Source of the DNA: DATDMG01 sp036518955 | Lineage (GTDB): Bacteria > Actinomycetota > Actinomycetes > Actinomycetales > Kineosporiaceae | Reading direction: 5' to 3' | Length of the DNA stretch: 7,507 nucleotides | Assembly (NCBI GenBank): GCA_036518955.1 | Contig: DATDMG010000100.1 | Coordinates: 1-7,507 of the forward strand | Shown: piece after piece, positions 1-6,740 of the stretch | Position numbering within the stretch: position 1 is the stretch's first letter | How the letters are laid out: every line of letters begins with the position of its first letter | Notes under the pieces: model-generated | The model's input: the letters and a program-made list of their open reading frames with translations, nothing else | Told to the model about the DNA's origin: nothing | Databases searched by the model: none | Made by a program: the position numbers and the translations under genes

Positions 1-18
1 ACGTGGCTACGGTGTGGG

Positions 19-51
19 GAGAGCCCCGGTGATTGGGCCACCGGGGCTCTC
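19..51 (-). terminator. Strong hairpin, likely transcription terminator
   Basis: A perfect 12-bp GC-rich stem (positions 19-30 pair with 40-51) closes a 9-nt loop at 31-39. It lies about 80 bp past the 3' end of the tRNA gene, where a terminator for the tRNA transcript, or for the whole leftward gyrase-DUF3566-tRNA block, would be expected. Neither side has a T-tract, which is common among actinobacterial terminators. The stem is symmetric, so it could equally serve a rightward gene that ends beyond the left edge. The structure is seen directly; the role is inferred. Confidence 0.55.
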
Positions 52-60
52 GCCCTGTCA

Positions 61-120
61 GCCCTACAACTTGTAGGGCCAGCTCTAGGGTTGAAGATCT
101 CAACTTAGGGCATTCGCCCT
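61..120. other. Three further small hairpins between terminator and tRNA
   Basis: Three perfect inverted repeats lie in a row: 61-67 with 73-79 (7 bp, extendable to 8 bp with a 3-nt loop), 90-94 with 100-104 (5 bp, 5-nt loop), and 107-111 with 116-120 (5 bp, 4-nt loop). With the 19-51 stem they make four hairpins in about 100 bp of non-coding DNA that is visibly less GC-rich than its surroundings. They may be part of the tRNA 3' trailer, where they could guide processing or termination. No reading frame here looks like a gene. Confidence 0.4.
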
Positions 121-132
121 GGTGGGACGCGG

Positions 133-206
133 TGGGCCTAACAGGACTTGAACCTGTGACCTCTTCCTTATCAGGGAAGCGCTCTAACCGACTGAGCTAT
201 AGGCCC
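133..206 (-). tRNA. tRNA-Ile (anticodon GAT)
   Basis: A complete 74-nt cloverleaf reads on the minus strand from 206 to 133. The 7-bp acceptor stem (200-206 with 134-140) is perfect, with discriminator A at 133. The D stem is GCTC/GAGC. The 5-bp anticodon stem CTTCC/GGAAG carries the loop CTGATAA, giving anticodon GAT at 172-170. The T arm is ACAGG, a TTCAAGT loop, then CCTGT. The 3' CCA is not encoded: the bases after the discriminator read CCG, so CCA must be added by nucleotidyltransferase, as is usual for many actinobacterial tRNAs. It decodes ATC (and ATT) isoleucine codons. An ileT gene after gyrA and a DUF3566 gene is conserved in actinobacteria such as M. tuberculosis; the alaT that often follows is not in this window. 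Confidence 0.97.
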
Positions 207-220
207 GCGTGCCGTGTGAA

Positions 221-250
221 ACGTTACCGCAGCCGAGCGACAGTTCCCAA
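221..250 (-). promoter_or_regulatory. Putative promoter of tRNA-Ile
   Basis: On the minus strand TTGGGA (245-250) is followed after 18 bp by TAACGT (221-226). The latter fits the TAnnnT form of actinobacterial -10 boxes. Transcription would start roughly 7-10 bp upstream of the mature tRNA 5' end at 206. The placement is sensible and the spacing is in the normal range, but the -35 box is only a partial match. The tRNA could also be co-transcribed with the DUF3566 gene upstream. Confidence 0.4.
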
Positions 251-261
251 ACCGAAGGCCA

Positions 262-319
262 GCGCCGGTGATGGCAGGCGCACCAGACCCGCGCCCCGGT
301 GTAGGAGGCCGCCCGGCCT
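262..319 (-). other. Weak hairpins after the DUF3566 gene
   Basis: Two short inverted repeats lie between the DUF3566 stop codon and the tRNA promoter: 262-266 with 277-281 (5 bp, 10-nt loop) and 306-310 with 315-319 (5 bp, 4-nt loop). An outer pair, 281-286 with 318-323, could compete with the second. They may attenuate or end the DUF3566 transcript, but in DNA this rich in GC such short stems also occur by chance. Confidence 0.2.
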
Positions 320-344
320 GGTGCCCATCGCCGTCACCACCGGG

Positions 345-1793
345 TCAGTCGTCGGACAGAGTGAGGTTCAGGCCGCCGACGAGGCTTGCTGCGATGTTGT
401 AGAGGACGGCGCCCAACGTTGCCAGAGCCATCGTCACCAGCACGTTGACCACTGCCACCAGGGTAGCGATCGACATCACGCGGCCGAGGCCGACGTAGTC
501 GTTCAGGTTGAACTTCGACGTCGGACCGGCGATATCGCGCAGCTGGCTGTTCAGGGAGTCCCACACGCCCATGGCGTCGAGGACCTCCCAGACGACCACC
601 GACGCGACCACGGTCGCGATCGCGAAAGCCACTGAGAGCAGGAACGACAGCTTCATGGCCGACCACGGATCGACCCGGGCGACGGTGAGCCGCACCTTCC
701 GCGGCGCACCGGCAGCCTCGCGGGCCGGCTCCGACGGGTGCGGGGCCGGTACCGGGGGAACCGGCGACGGCGCGGTGTGAACGGGCGGGATCTGGGCAGG
801 CTGCTCCGCCACCGGCGGAGGCACGGGAGGTGCAGAACGGGTCGTCACGCCGGGCCCATACCCGGCGGACGGCGCAGTAAGCGCAACCGACGCAGCTGGC
901 GCCGGCGGGATGTGGGCCGTGGGAGCCGGCGGCCGACCGGACGTCGGCACCGACGGGGCCGGGGGAACCACCGGGCGCGGCGGCGGAGACTGCACCGGAC
1001 GTGCCGGTGGTGCCCCGGCCGGTGAGGAGAACGTTGGTGGGACCGACCGTATCGTCGACCCCGAGACGGACGTATCCACCCGCACCGTCTGGTCTGGGGC
1101 TGGGGCCGCTGTCGTCGGAGCGGACGGAGCCGACGTGGACTGCCCGGCCCTGCCGTCCGGCGCACGGCCCGGTCGCGTCCCGGGGGCCGCGGGACCCGTG
1201 GGAGCGGGACCCGCGGAAGCAGGACCCGCGGAAGCAGGACCCGCGGAAGCAGGACCGGCACCCCCACCGTTGACCCGCTCTGCCTGCTGCGAAGACCCCG
1301 ACGCCGAAGGCCCGGTCCCTCGCTCCGGCGCCTGTTGAGGGCCCTGCCCGCCGGTGGAACCCTGACCACCCTGCCGATTCTTGGCCGTCGGAACGAAGAG
1401 TTGGTTGGCAGTGGGCGGGCCGCTCGAGCCACCGGACGGCGCCGGGCGCGACGGCATCGGCCGCCGGATCGTCGCCGACGACGACTGCTGGGCCGGCGAT
1501 CCCTGGCTGCCGCCGGTCGCCGGTGCCCCGCTCACGGTGCCCGGACGCGACGCGGCGGTACGCACGGTCGCCGCGCCATCCGTGGGCGCGGCGCCGGAAG
1601 ACCCGGGCTGCGGAGCGGTCGGCAGAGGGCGGGTGCCGTCCGGGCCCACGGGCGGCGCACCGGACGGCGCCGGTGCGCCCGGCGACGCGCCCCCAGATAC
1701 GTTCGACACATCCCTGTGATCGGTATGGGCAGCAGCCCCCGCCGGTTTCGCGGAGCCCGTGCCCGCTCGAGACACCTGGTCGGGCTGACTCAC
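345..1793 (-). CDS. DUF3566 membrane protein with long Pro/Ala-rich N-terminal region
   Basis: The 482-residue product ends in a DUF3566 domain (about residues 365-482), a family of actinobacterial membrane proteins of unknown function encoded next to gyrA (Rv0007 in M. tuberculosis). The domain holds the conserved VDPWSAMKLS segment, a first membrane helix at about 383-405, a loop of some 30 residues, and a second hydrophobic stretch at about 439-471 ending near YNIAASLVGG. Residues 1-364 are low-complexity, rich in Pro, Ala, Gly, Ser and Thr, with no membrane segment or signal peptide, so they are probably cytoplasmic and disordered; this region makes the protein clearly longer than Rv0007 (about 300 residues). 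The GTG start is supported by a GGAGG 6 bp upstream. A 515-residue frame overlapping the same DNA on the same strand is Arg-rich and has no recognisable domain. The gene follows gyrA after 170 bp. Function unknown; a link to the cell envelope or division is only a guess from topology. Confidence 0.93.
   Translation of the reverse strand: MSQPDQVSRAGTGSAKPAGAAAHTDHRDVSNVSGGASPGAPAPSGAPPVGPDGTRPLPTAPQPGSSGAAPTDGAATVRTAASRPGTVSGAPATGGSQGSPAQQSSSATIRRPMPSRPAPSGGSSGPPTANQLFVPTAKNRQGGQGSTGGQGPQQAPERGTGPSASGSSQQAERVNGGGAGPASAGPASAGPASAGPAPTGPAAPGTRPGRAPDGRAGQSTSAPSAPTTAAPAPDQTVRVDTSVSGSTIRSVPPTFSSPAGAPPARPVQSPPPRPVVPPAPSVPTSGRPPAPTAHIPPAPAASVALTAPSAGYGPGVTTRSAPPVPPPVAEQPAQIPPVHTAPSPVPPVPAPHPSEPAREAAGAPRKVRLTVARVDPWSAMKLSFLLSVAFAIATVVASVVVWEVLDAMGVWDSLNSQLRDIAGPTSKFNLNDYVGLGRVMSIATLVAVVNVLVTMALATLGAVLYNIAASLVGGLNLTLSDD
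1193..1252 (-). repeat. 15-bp in-frame tandem repeat in the DUF3566 gene
   Basis: Three perfect copies of a 15-bp unit (1208-1222, 1223-1237, 1238-1252) follow a diverged copy at 1193-1207. In the protein these read as PASAG three times (residues 181-195) and then PAPTG (196-200). A unit of 15 bp keeps the frame, so copy number can change without breaking the gene. The identical copies point to recent slippage or duplication inside an already disordered region. Confidence 0.9.
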
Positions 1794-1799
1794 GCGCCA

Positions 1800-1804
1800 C
1801 CTCC
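1800..1804 (-). promoter_or_regulatory. Ribosome binding site of the DUF3566 gene
   Basis: GGAGG on the minus strand sits 6 bp before the GTG at 1793-1791. It is the feature that fixes this start over others in the same frame. Confidence 0.8.
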
Positions 1805-1825
1805 ACTGATGTCGACCGCCATCGA

Positions 1826-1853
1826 CGGTACGGCATCCTCCCGATGTGTACCG
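1826..1853 (-). promoter_or_regulatory. Hairpin in the DUF3566 gene leader
   Basis: A 6-bp stem (CGGTAC at 1826-1831 with GTACCG at 1848-1853) continues across a small internal loop into a second 4-bp stem (1834-1837 with 1843-1846), closing a 5-nt loop. It lies about 30 bp upstream of the DUF3566 start and just before its ribosome binding site. It could be a leader-RNA structure or the dyad of an operator. The pairing is seen directly; any regulatory role is inferred. Confidence 0.35.
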
Positions 1854-1882
1854 CTTGATCGCTCACCACCGCCGTCGCCAAG

Positions 1883-1896
1883 GGTGGCCGGCCACC
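1883..1896. repeat. 14-bp perfect palindrome between gyrA and the DUF3566 gene
   Basis: GGTGGCCGGCCACC is a perfect palindrome in the middle of the 170-bp gap after gyrA. It can fold as a 5-bp stem with a 4-nt loop, flanked by a short outer GCC/GGC pair (1877-1879 with 1898-1900). It could be a weak terminator for gyrBA or a protein-binding dyad. It has no T-tract. I saw no convincing sigma-70-type promoter in this gap. Confidence 0.3.
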
Positions 1897-1963
1897 AGGC
1901 TACCCTGATGACGGGTCACGCCAGGCCATGCAGCACAAGCCAGTGTGATCGCGGGTCAACTAC

Positions 1964-4627
1964 TCACTCGCCGGACTCGACGTCGCCGGACTCGACGTCG
2001 CCGGACTCGACGTCGCCGACAGAGCCGTCGTCAGCCCGGGTCACGCCGTCCTCGGGGAGATCGAGGTCGACGATGCCCCTCGCGGCCGTCCCGCCGACCG
2101 CGGGGTCAGCCGTGGACTCAGCCGAGGTCGCGTCGTCGCTGGCCTCGTCGCCGTTGGTCAGACCGCGCTCGGAGTTGCGTGCCACTGCGATGATCCGATC
2201 CCCGTTGTCCGGCTTGGCGAACACCACACCCATCGTGTCGCGCCCCTTCGCGGGCACTTCGCCGACCGCGGATCGCACCACCTTGCCGCGCTCCATCACC
2301 ACCAGGACCTCGTCGTCGTTACCGACGATCATCGCTCCGACCAGGTCACCTCGTTCCTCGCTGAGCTTCGCGACCTTGATCCCAAGCCCGCCCCGGCCCT
2401 GCACGCGGTACTCGGCCACCGCCGTCCGTTTCGCGTAGCCGTTCTCGGTGACGACGAACACGAACGCATCGTCGGCATCCCGCACGACGTCCATCGACAG
2501 AAGCTGGTCGCTGTTTCGGAACTTCATGCCGGTGACGCCGGACGTTGCGCGGCCCATCGGCCGCAGCGCCTCGTCGTCGGCCGTGAAGCGCACCGACATG
2601 CCCTTGCGTGACACCAGCAGGATATCGTCGCCAGGGCCGACCAGGCGGGCCGAGACCAACTCGTCGCCGTCCAGTAGGTTGATCGCGATGACGCCGCCGG
2701 ACCGGTTGGAATCGTACTCCTCCAGTCGGGTCTTCTTGATCCGCCCTTCCCGGGTGGCCAGCACGAGGTAGGGCGCGGTCGCGTAGTCGCGGAGGTCGAG
2801 GACCTGCGCGATCTCCTCGCCCGGCTGGAAGGCGAGCAGATTCGCGACGTGTTGGCCCTTCGCGTCCCGCCCGCCCTCCGGCAGCTCGTACGCCTTGGCC
2901 CGGTAGACCCGCCCCAGATTGGTGAAGAAGAGCAGCCAATGATGCGTGGTCGTGACGAAGAAGTGCTCGACGACGTCGTCGCTGCGCAACTGCGCGCCAC
3001 GGACACCTTTCCCACCCCGCCGCTGCGCCCGGTAGGCGTCGGATCGGGTGCGCTTGGCGTACCCGTCCCGGGTGATCGTGACGACGACCTCCTCCTCGGG
3101 AATGAGGTCCTCGGCGTCCATGTCGCCCTCGAACGGCAGGATCCGGGTACGCCGTTCGTCGCCGTGTCTGGCCACGATGTCGGCCAGCTCCTCGGAGACG
3201 ATCGTCCGCTGCCGGGCGGGCGACGCGAGGATGTCGTTGTAGTCGGCGATCTGGGCCTCGAGCTCGGCCAGCCGGTTGATGATCTCTTGCCGCTCCAGCG
3301 CGGCCAGCCGACGTAGCTGCAGGTTGAGGATGGCGAGCGCCTGCTCCTCGTCGATGTCGAGGAGCGCGATCAGGCCTTCCCGCGCCTCCTCCGCCGAGGG
3401 CGAGCGCCGGATCAGGGCGATCACCTCGTCCAGCGCATCGAGCGCCTTGACGTACCCACGGTAGATGTGTGCCTGCCGCTCGGCCTCGGAGAGGAGGTAG
3501 CGGGTACGCCGGACGATGACGTCGATCTGGTGGTCGACCCAGTACCGGACGAACTTGTCCAGGCTCAACGTGCGAGGTACCCCGTCGACCAGGGCGAGCA
3601 TGTTGGCCCCGAAGGTATCCTGCAGCTGGGTGTGCTTGTACAGGTTGTTCAGGACGACCTTCGCCACGGCGTCCCGCTTGAGGACGACGACGATCCGCAT
3701 CCCGGTCCGGCTCGAGCTGTCGTTCCGCAGGTCGGCGATCCCCGCCACCCGGCCGCTGGCCACCAGCTCCGCGATCTTCATCTCGAGGTTGTCGGGATTG
3801 ACCATGTAGGGGAGCTCGGTGATCACCAGGCAGGTACGACCCTGGATCTCCTCGGCCTCAACGACGGCCCGCATCGTGATCGAGCCACGACCGGTGCGGT
3901 AGGCGTCCTCGATCCCACGAGTGCCCATGATCAGACCGCGGGTGGGGAAGTCAGGGCCTTTGATCCGTCGCATGAGCTGCGCCAGCAGCTCCTCGTCGGT
4001 CGCCTCGGGGTTCGCGAGCAGCCACTGGACGCCGTCCGCCACCTCGCGCAGGTTGTGCGGCGGGATGTTCGTGGCCATCCCGACCGCGATGCCGGTCGCG
4101 CCGTTCACCAGCAGGTTGGGGAAGCGGCTGGGGAGGATGTCCGGCTCGCGGGTCCGCCCGTCGTAGTTCGGGGAGAAGTCGACGGTGTCCTTGTCGATGT
4201 CGCGGACCATCTCCATGGCCAGCGGCGCCATCCGGCACTCGGTGTACCGCATGGCGGCTGCCGGGTCGTTGCCCGGCGACCCGAAGTTGCCCTGCCCGTC
4301 GACCAGCGGATACCGCAGCGACCACGGCTGGGCGAGCCGGACGAGGGTGTCGTAGATCGCCGAGTCGCCGTGCGGGTGGTACTGCCCCATCACGTCGCCG
4401 ACGACCCGGGAGCACTTCGAGAAGCCTCGGTCCGGCCGGTAACCCCCGTCGTACATCGCGTACAGCACGCGCCGGTGCACCGGCTTGAGCCCGTCCCGAA
4501 CCTCGGGCAGGGCCCGCCCGACGATGACGCTCATGGCGTAGTCGAGGTACGACCGCTGCATCTCCAGCTGCAGGTCGATGGCCTCGATGCGGTCCCCGCT
4601 GGGCGGGGTGGGCGGCTGCTCGGTCAA
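1964..4627 (-). CDS. gyrA: DNA gyrase subunit A
   Basis: The 887-residue GyrA cuts and rejoins DNA in the A2B2 gyrase complex, which introduces negative supercoils using ATP hydrolysed by GyrB. The winged-helix and tower part spans about residues 14-510. The catalytic tyrosine is Y128 in AAAMRYTE. The quinolone-determining region reads HPHGDSAIYD (84-93), with Ser89 and Asp93 at E. coli Ser83 and Asp87, a form usually associated with drug sensitivity. The C-terminal beta-pinwheel (about 511-820) carries the GyrA box QRRGGKG (535-541), needed for DNA wrapping. Residues 821-887 are an acidic tail. Length exceeds the M. tuberculosis protein (838) mainly through this tail. The TTG start follows an in-frame TAA 12 bp upstream, so no earlier start exists; the next in-frame ATG (residue 23) would cut into the conserved N-terminal helix. 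No intein is present. It lies 49 bp after gyrB, and the two are presumably co-transcribed. Confidence 0.98.
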   Translation of the reverse strand: MTEQPPTPPSGDRIEAIDLQLEMQRSYLDYAMSVIVGRALPEVRDGLKPVHRRVLYAMYDGGYRPDRGFSKCSRVVGDVMGQYHPHGDSAIYDTLVRLAQPWSLRYPLVDGQGNFGSPGNDPAAAMRYTECRMAPLAMEMVRDIDKDTVDFSPNYDGRTREPDILPSRFPNLLVNGATGIAVGMATNIPPHNLREVADGVQWLLANPEATDEELLAQLMRRIKGPDFPTRGLIMGTRGIEDAYRTGRGSITMRAVVEAEEIQGRTCLVITELPYMVNPDNLEMKIAELVASGRVAGIADLRNDSSSRTGMRIVVVLKRDAVAKVVLNNLYKHTQLQDTFGANMLALVDGVPRTLSLDKFVRYWVDHQIDVIVRRTRYLLSEAERQAHIYRGYVKALDALDEVIALIRRSPSAEEAREGLIALLDIDEEQALAILNLQLRRLAALERQEIINRLAELEAQIADYNDILASPARQRTIVSEELADIVARHGDERRTRILPFEGDMDAEDLIPEEEVVVTITRDGYAKRTRSDAYRAQRRGGKGVRGAQLRSDDVVEHFFVTTTHHWLLFFTNLGRVYRAKAYELPEGGRDAKGQHVANLLAFQPGEEIAQVLDLRDYATAPYLVLATREGRIKKTRLEEYDSNRSGGVIAINLLDGDELVSARLVGPGDDILLVSRKGMSVRFTADDEALRPMGRATSGVTGMKFRNSDQLLSMDVVRDADDAFVFVVTENGYAKRTAVAEYRVQGRGGLGIKVAKLSEERGDLVGAMIVGNDDEVLVVMERGKVVRSAVGEVPAKGRDTMGVVFAKPDNGDRIIAVARNSERGLTNGDEASDDATSAESTADPAVGGTAARGIVDLDLPEDGVTRADDGSVGDVESGDVESGDVESGE
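1969..2013 (-). repeat. 15-bp in-frame tandem repeat at the 3' end of gyrA
   Basis: Three perfect 15-bp copies (1969-1983, 1984-1998, 1999-2013) lie directly before the gyrA stop codon. They encode GDVES three times (residues 871-885), adding six acidic residues to the tail. The unit is a multiple of three, so gain or loss of copies leaves the frame intact. Confidence 0.92.
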
Positions 4628-4632
4628 CGGAT

Positions 4633-4646
4633 TCCCTTACTCCTCC
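4633..4646 (-). promoter_or_regulatory. Ribosome binding region of gyrA
   Basis: GGAGGAG (4640-4646) lies 12 bp before the TTG start, which is rather far. AAGGGA (4633-4638) lies 5 bp before it at ordinary spacing. The in-frame stop TAA at 4637-4639 falls between the strong GGAGGAG and the start, so the start cannot be moved upstream to shorten the gap. Confidence 0.55.
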
Positions 4647-4676
4647 GGGACGGGTGGGACGGCGCGGTGATCGGTC

Positions 4677-6725
4677 CTAGATGTCGAGGAAGCGCACGTC
4701 CTTGGCGTTGCGCTGGATGAAGGACCGGCGCGACTCGACGTCCTCGCCCATCAGGATCGCGAACATCTCGTCCGCCGCGGCGGCGTCCTCGAGAGTGACC
4801 TGGCGCAGGATGCGGTGCGCCGGATCCATCGTGGTCTCCCACAGTTCGTCGGCGTTCATCTCGCCCAGACCCTTGTAGCGCTGGATGCCCTCCTCCTTCG
4901 GGAGCCGCCGGCCTGCCTCCAGACCGGCGGCGACCACCGCGTCGCGCTCACGGTCCGAGTAGACGTAGTCGGGGTCACTCTTCTGCCACTTGATCTTGTA
5001 GAGCGGCGGTTGCGCGAGGTAGACGAACCCGCCGTCCACCAAGGGGCGCATGAACCGGAAGAGCAGGGTGAGCAGGAGCGTCGTGATGTGCTGCCCGTCG
5101 ACATCCGCATCCGCCATCAGCACGATCTTGTGGTACCGCAGCTTCGCCAGGTCGAAGTCCTCACCCACGCCGGTGCCGAAGGCGCTGATCAGCGCCTGCA
5201 CCTCCTGGTTGGACATCACCCTGTCGATCCGGGCCTTCTCGACATTGAGGATCTTGCCCCGGATCGGCAGGATCGCCTGGATCCGCGGGTCGCGCCCGGA
5301 CTTCGCCGACCCACCCGCCGAGTCACCCTCGACGATGTAGATCTCGCACTCCTCCGGCTTCGTCGACTGGCAGTCCGACAGCTTGCCCGGCAGCCCCCCG
5401 CCGGCCAGCAGGCCCTTGCGGCGGATCACCTCGCGCGCCTTGCGCGCCGCCATCCGGGCGGCCGCGGCCTGGATCGACTTGCCGATGACGTCCTTCGCCT
5501 CGCGCGGGTGCCGGTCGAGCCAGTCGGCGAGCTCGCTGCGGACGACGCGCTGCACGAACGTCTTCGCCTCGCTGTTGCCGAGCTTGGTCTTCGTCTGCCC
5601 CTCGAACTGCGGTTCACCGAGCTTCACCGAGACCACCGCGGTCAGCCCCTCGCGGATGTCGTCGCCGGTGAGGTTCTCGTCCTTCTCCTTGAGCAACTTG
5701 TTGTCCCGCGCGTACTCGTTGACCAGAGCCGTCAGCGCTGCGCGGAAGCCTTCCTCGTGGGTCCCGCCCTCGTGGGTGTTGATCGTGTTCGCGTAGGTGT
5801 GCACGCTTTCGGAGTACGCCGTCGTCCACTGCATGGCGATCTCGACGGAGAGCTTGCGGGCGCCGTCCTCGGCCTCGAACTCGATGACCTCGCCGTGGAT
5901 CGGGTCGTTCTTCTTCGAGGAGTTGAGGTGGTGGACGTAGTCGACCAGACCTCCGTCGTACCGGTACGTCACGGACGGCGCGGTGCCCTCGTCGTCCAGG
6001 TGCTCGGGCCGGGCGTCGGTCAGCGAGATCTGCAGGCCCTTGTTGAGGAAGGCGTACTGCTGGAACCGGGAGCGCAGGGTCTCGAAGTCGAAGACGGTCG
6101 TCTCGAAGATGTCCGGGCTGGGCCAGAAGACGACCGTCGTCCCGGTCTCGTCGGTAGGCTCGCCCTTCGCCAGCGGCGCGGTGGGGACGCCGCGCTGGTA
6201 CGCCTGCCACCAGACGTGACCCTGCCGGCGCACCTCGACCTCGACCCGGTCCGAGAGGGCGTTCACGACGGACACGCCGACGCCGTGCAGGCCGCCGGAC
6301 ACCGCGTAGCCGCCGCCGCCGAACTTGCCGCCGGCGTGCAGCACGGTCAGCACGACCTCGACCGCCGGCTTGCCCTCGCTCTTCACGATGTCGACGGGGA
6401 TGCCGCGCCCGTTGTCGACGACCCGGACGCCGCCGTCCGCCAGGAGGGTCACCTCGATCGTGTCGCAGCACCCGGCGAGGGCCTCGTCGACCGAGTTGTC
6501 GACCACCTCGTAGACGAGGTGGTGCAGCCCTCGCTCGCCGGTCGACCCGATGTACATGCCGGGACGCTTGCGGACGGCCTCCAAGCCTTCGAGCACTTGG
6601 ATGGCGCTCGCGTCGTAGGTGCTGGGGACCGGCCGCGGGCCGCTGTGCGCTCGATCCGCGGTGCCGTCCGGCCCCTCCGAATGATCCAGATCTTCTACGG
6701 GGAGGGGGCTCGTCGGCTCGGCCAC
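4677..6725 (-). CDS. gyrB: DNA gyrase subunit B
   Basis: The 682-residue GyrB is the ATPase and metal-binding subunit of gyrase. The GHKL ATPase domain (about 34-255) shows the catalytic Glu73 and Mg-binding Asn77 in YEVVDNSVDEA, Asp104 in DNGRGIP, and the ATP lid GGKFGGGGYAVSGGLHGVG (132-150). Arg167 aligns with E. coli Arg136, the aminocoumarin-contacting residue. The transducer domain (about 255-430) carries the QTK loop with Lys379. The TOPRIM domain has VEGDSAGG (Glu466) and DADVDG (Asp539, Asp541, Asp543). The C-terminal part has QRYKGLGEMN (615-624). It lacks the roughly 170-residue insertion of E. coli GyrB, as expected outside the proteobacteria. The GTG start follows an in-frame TGA at 6816-6818 with no other start codon between them. 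The first 37 residues are a poorly conserved acidic extension, usual in actinobacteria. Confidence 0.98.
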   Translation of the reverse strand: MAEPTSPLPVEDLDHSEGPDGTADRAHSGPRPVPSTYDASAIQVLEGLEAVRKRPGMYIGSTGERGLHHLVYEVVDNSVDEALAGCCDTIEVTLLADGGVRVVDNGRGIPVDIVKSEGKPAVEVVLTVLHAGGKFGGGGYAVSGGLHGVGVSVVNALSDRVEVEVRRQGHVWWQAYQRGVPTAPLAKGEPTDETGTTVVFWPSPDIFETTVFDFETLRSRFQQYAFLNKGLQISLTDARPEHLDDEGTAPSVTYRYDGGLVDYVHHLNSSKKNDPIHGEVIEFEAEDGARKLSVEIAMQWTTAYSESVHTYANTINTHEGGTHEEGFRAALTALVNEYARDNKLLKEKDENLTGDDIREGLTAVVSVKLGEPQFEGQTKTKLGNSEAKTFVQRVVRSELADWLDRHPREAKDVIGKSIQAAAARMAARKAREVIRRKGLLAGGGLPGKLSDCQSTKPEECEIYIVEGDSAGGSAKSGRDPRIQAILPIRGKILNVEKARIDRVMSNQEVQALISAFGTGVGEDFDLAKLRYHKIVLMADADVDGQHITTLLLTLLFRFMRPLVDGGFVYLAQPPLYKIKWQKSDPDYVYSDRERDAVVAAGLEAGRRLPKEEGIQRYKGLGEMNADELWETTMDPAHRILRQVTLEDAAAADEMFAILMGEDVESRRSFIQRNAKDVRFLDI

Positions 6726-6736
6726 GGGACGCTCGG

Positions 6737-6740
6737 CTCC
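6737..6740 (-). promoter_or_regulatory. Ribosome binding site of gyrB
   Basis: GGAG on the minus strand ends 11 bp before the GTG start at 6725, slightly longer than optimal. It is the only Shine-Dalgarno-like match at a workable distance. A weak 5-bp hairpin (6759-6763 with 6770-6774) lies just upstream of it. Confidence 0.5.

Noticed and set aside
133..206. Possible integration site of a mobile element at the tRNA 3' end
   Set aside because: Only 132 bp are visible downstream. No duplicated tRNA 3' segment and no integrase is present, so there is no support.
334..1881. 515-codon open frame on the minus strand overlapping the whole DUF3566 gene in another frame
   Set aside because: It is Arg/Gly-rich with no recognisable domain, starts with an unsupported TTG, and overlaps a frame that clearly encodes DUF3566. 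Long shadow frames are expected at this GC content.
1335..2438. 367-codon plus-strand frame spanning the DUF3566-gyrA gap
   Set aside because: It is Arg/Ser/Thr-rich low complexity, opposite two real genes, with no ribosome site or domain.
3467..4720. 417-codon open frame antisense to gyrA
   Set aside because: It has no domain and lies entirely opposite conserved gyrA sequence and the gyrB-gyrA junction; it is a GC-driven shadow.
6221..6229. Possible loss of the aminocoumarin-contacting arginine in GyrB
   Set aside because: A first alignment placed Trp173 at E. coli Arg136, but counting residues shows Arg136 corresponds to Arg167, which is conserved.
1964..6725. Intein in GyrA or GyrB, as found in some actinobacteria
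   Set aside because: The active-site regions run without interruption and both proteins have ordinary family lengths.
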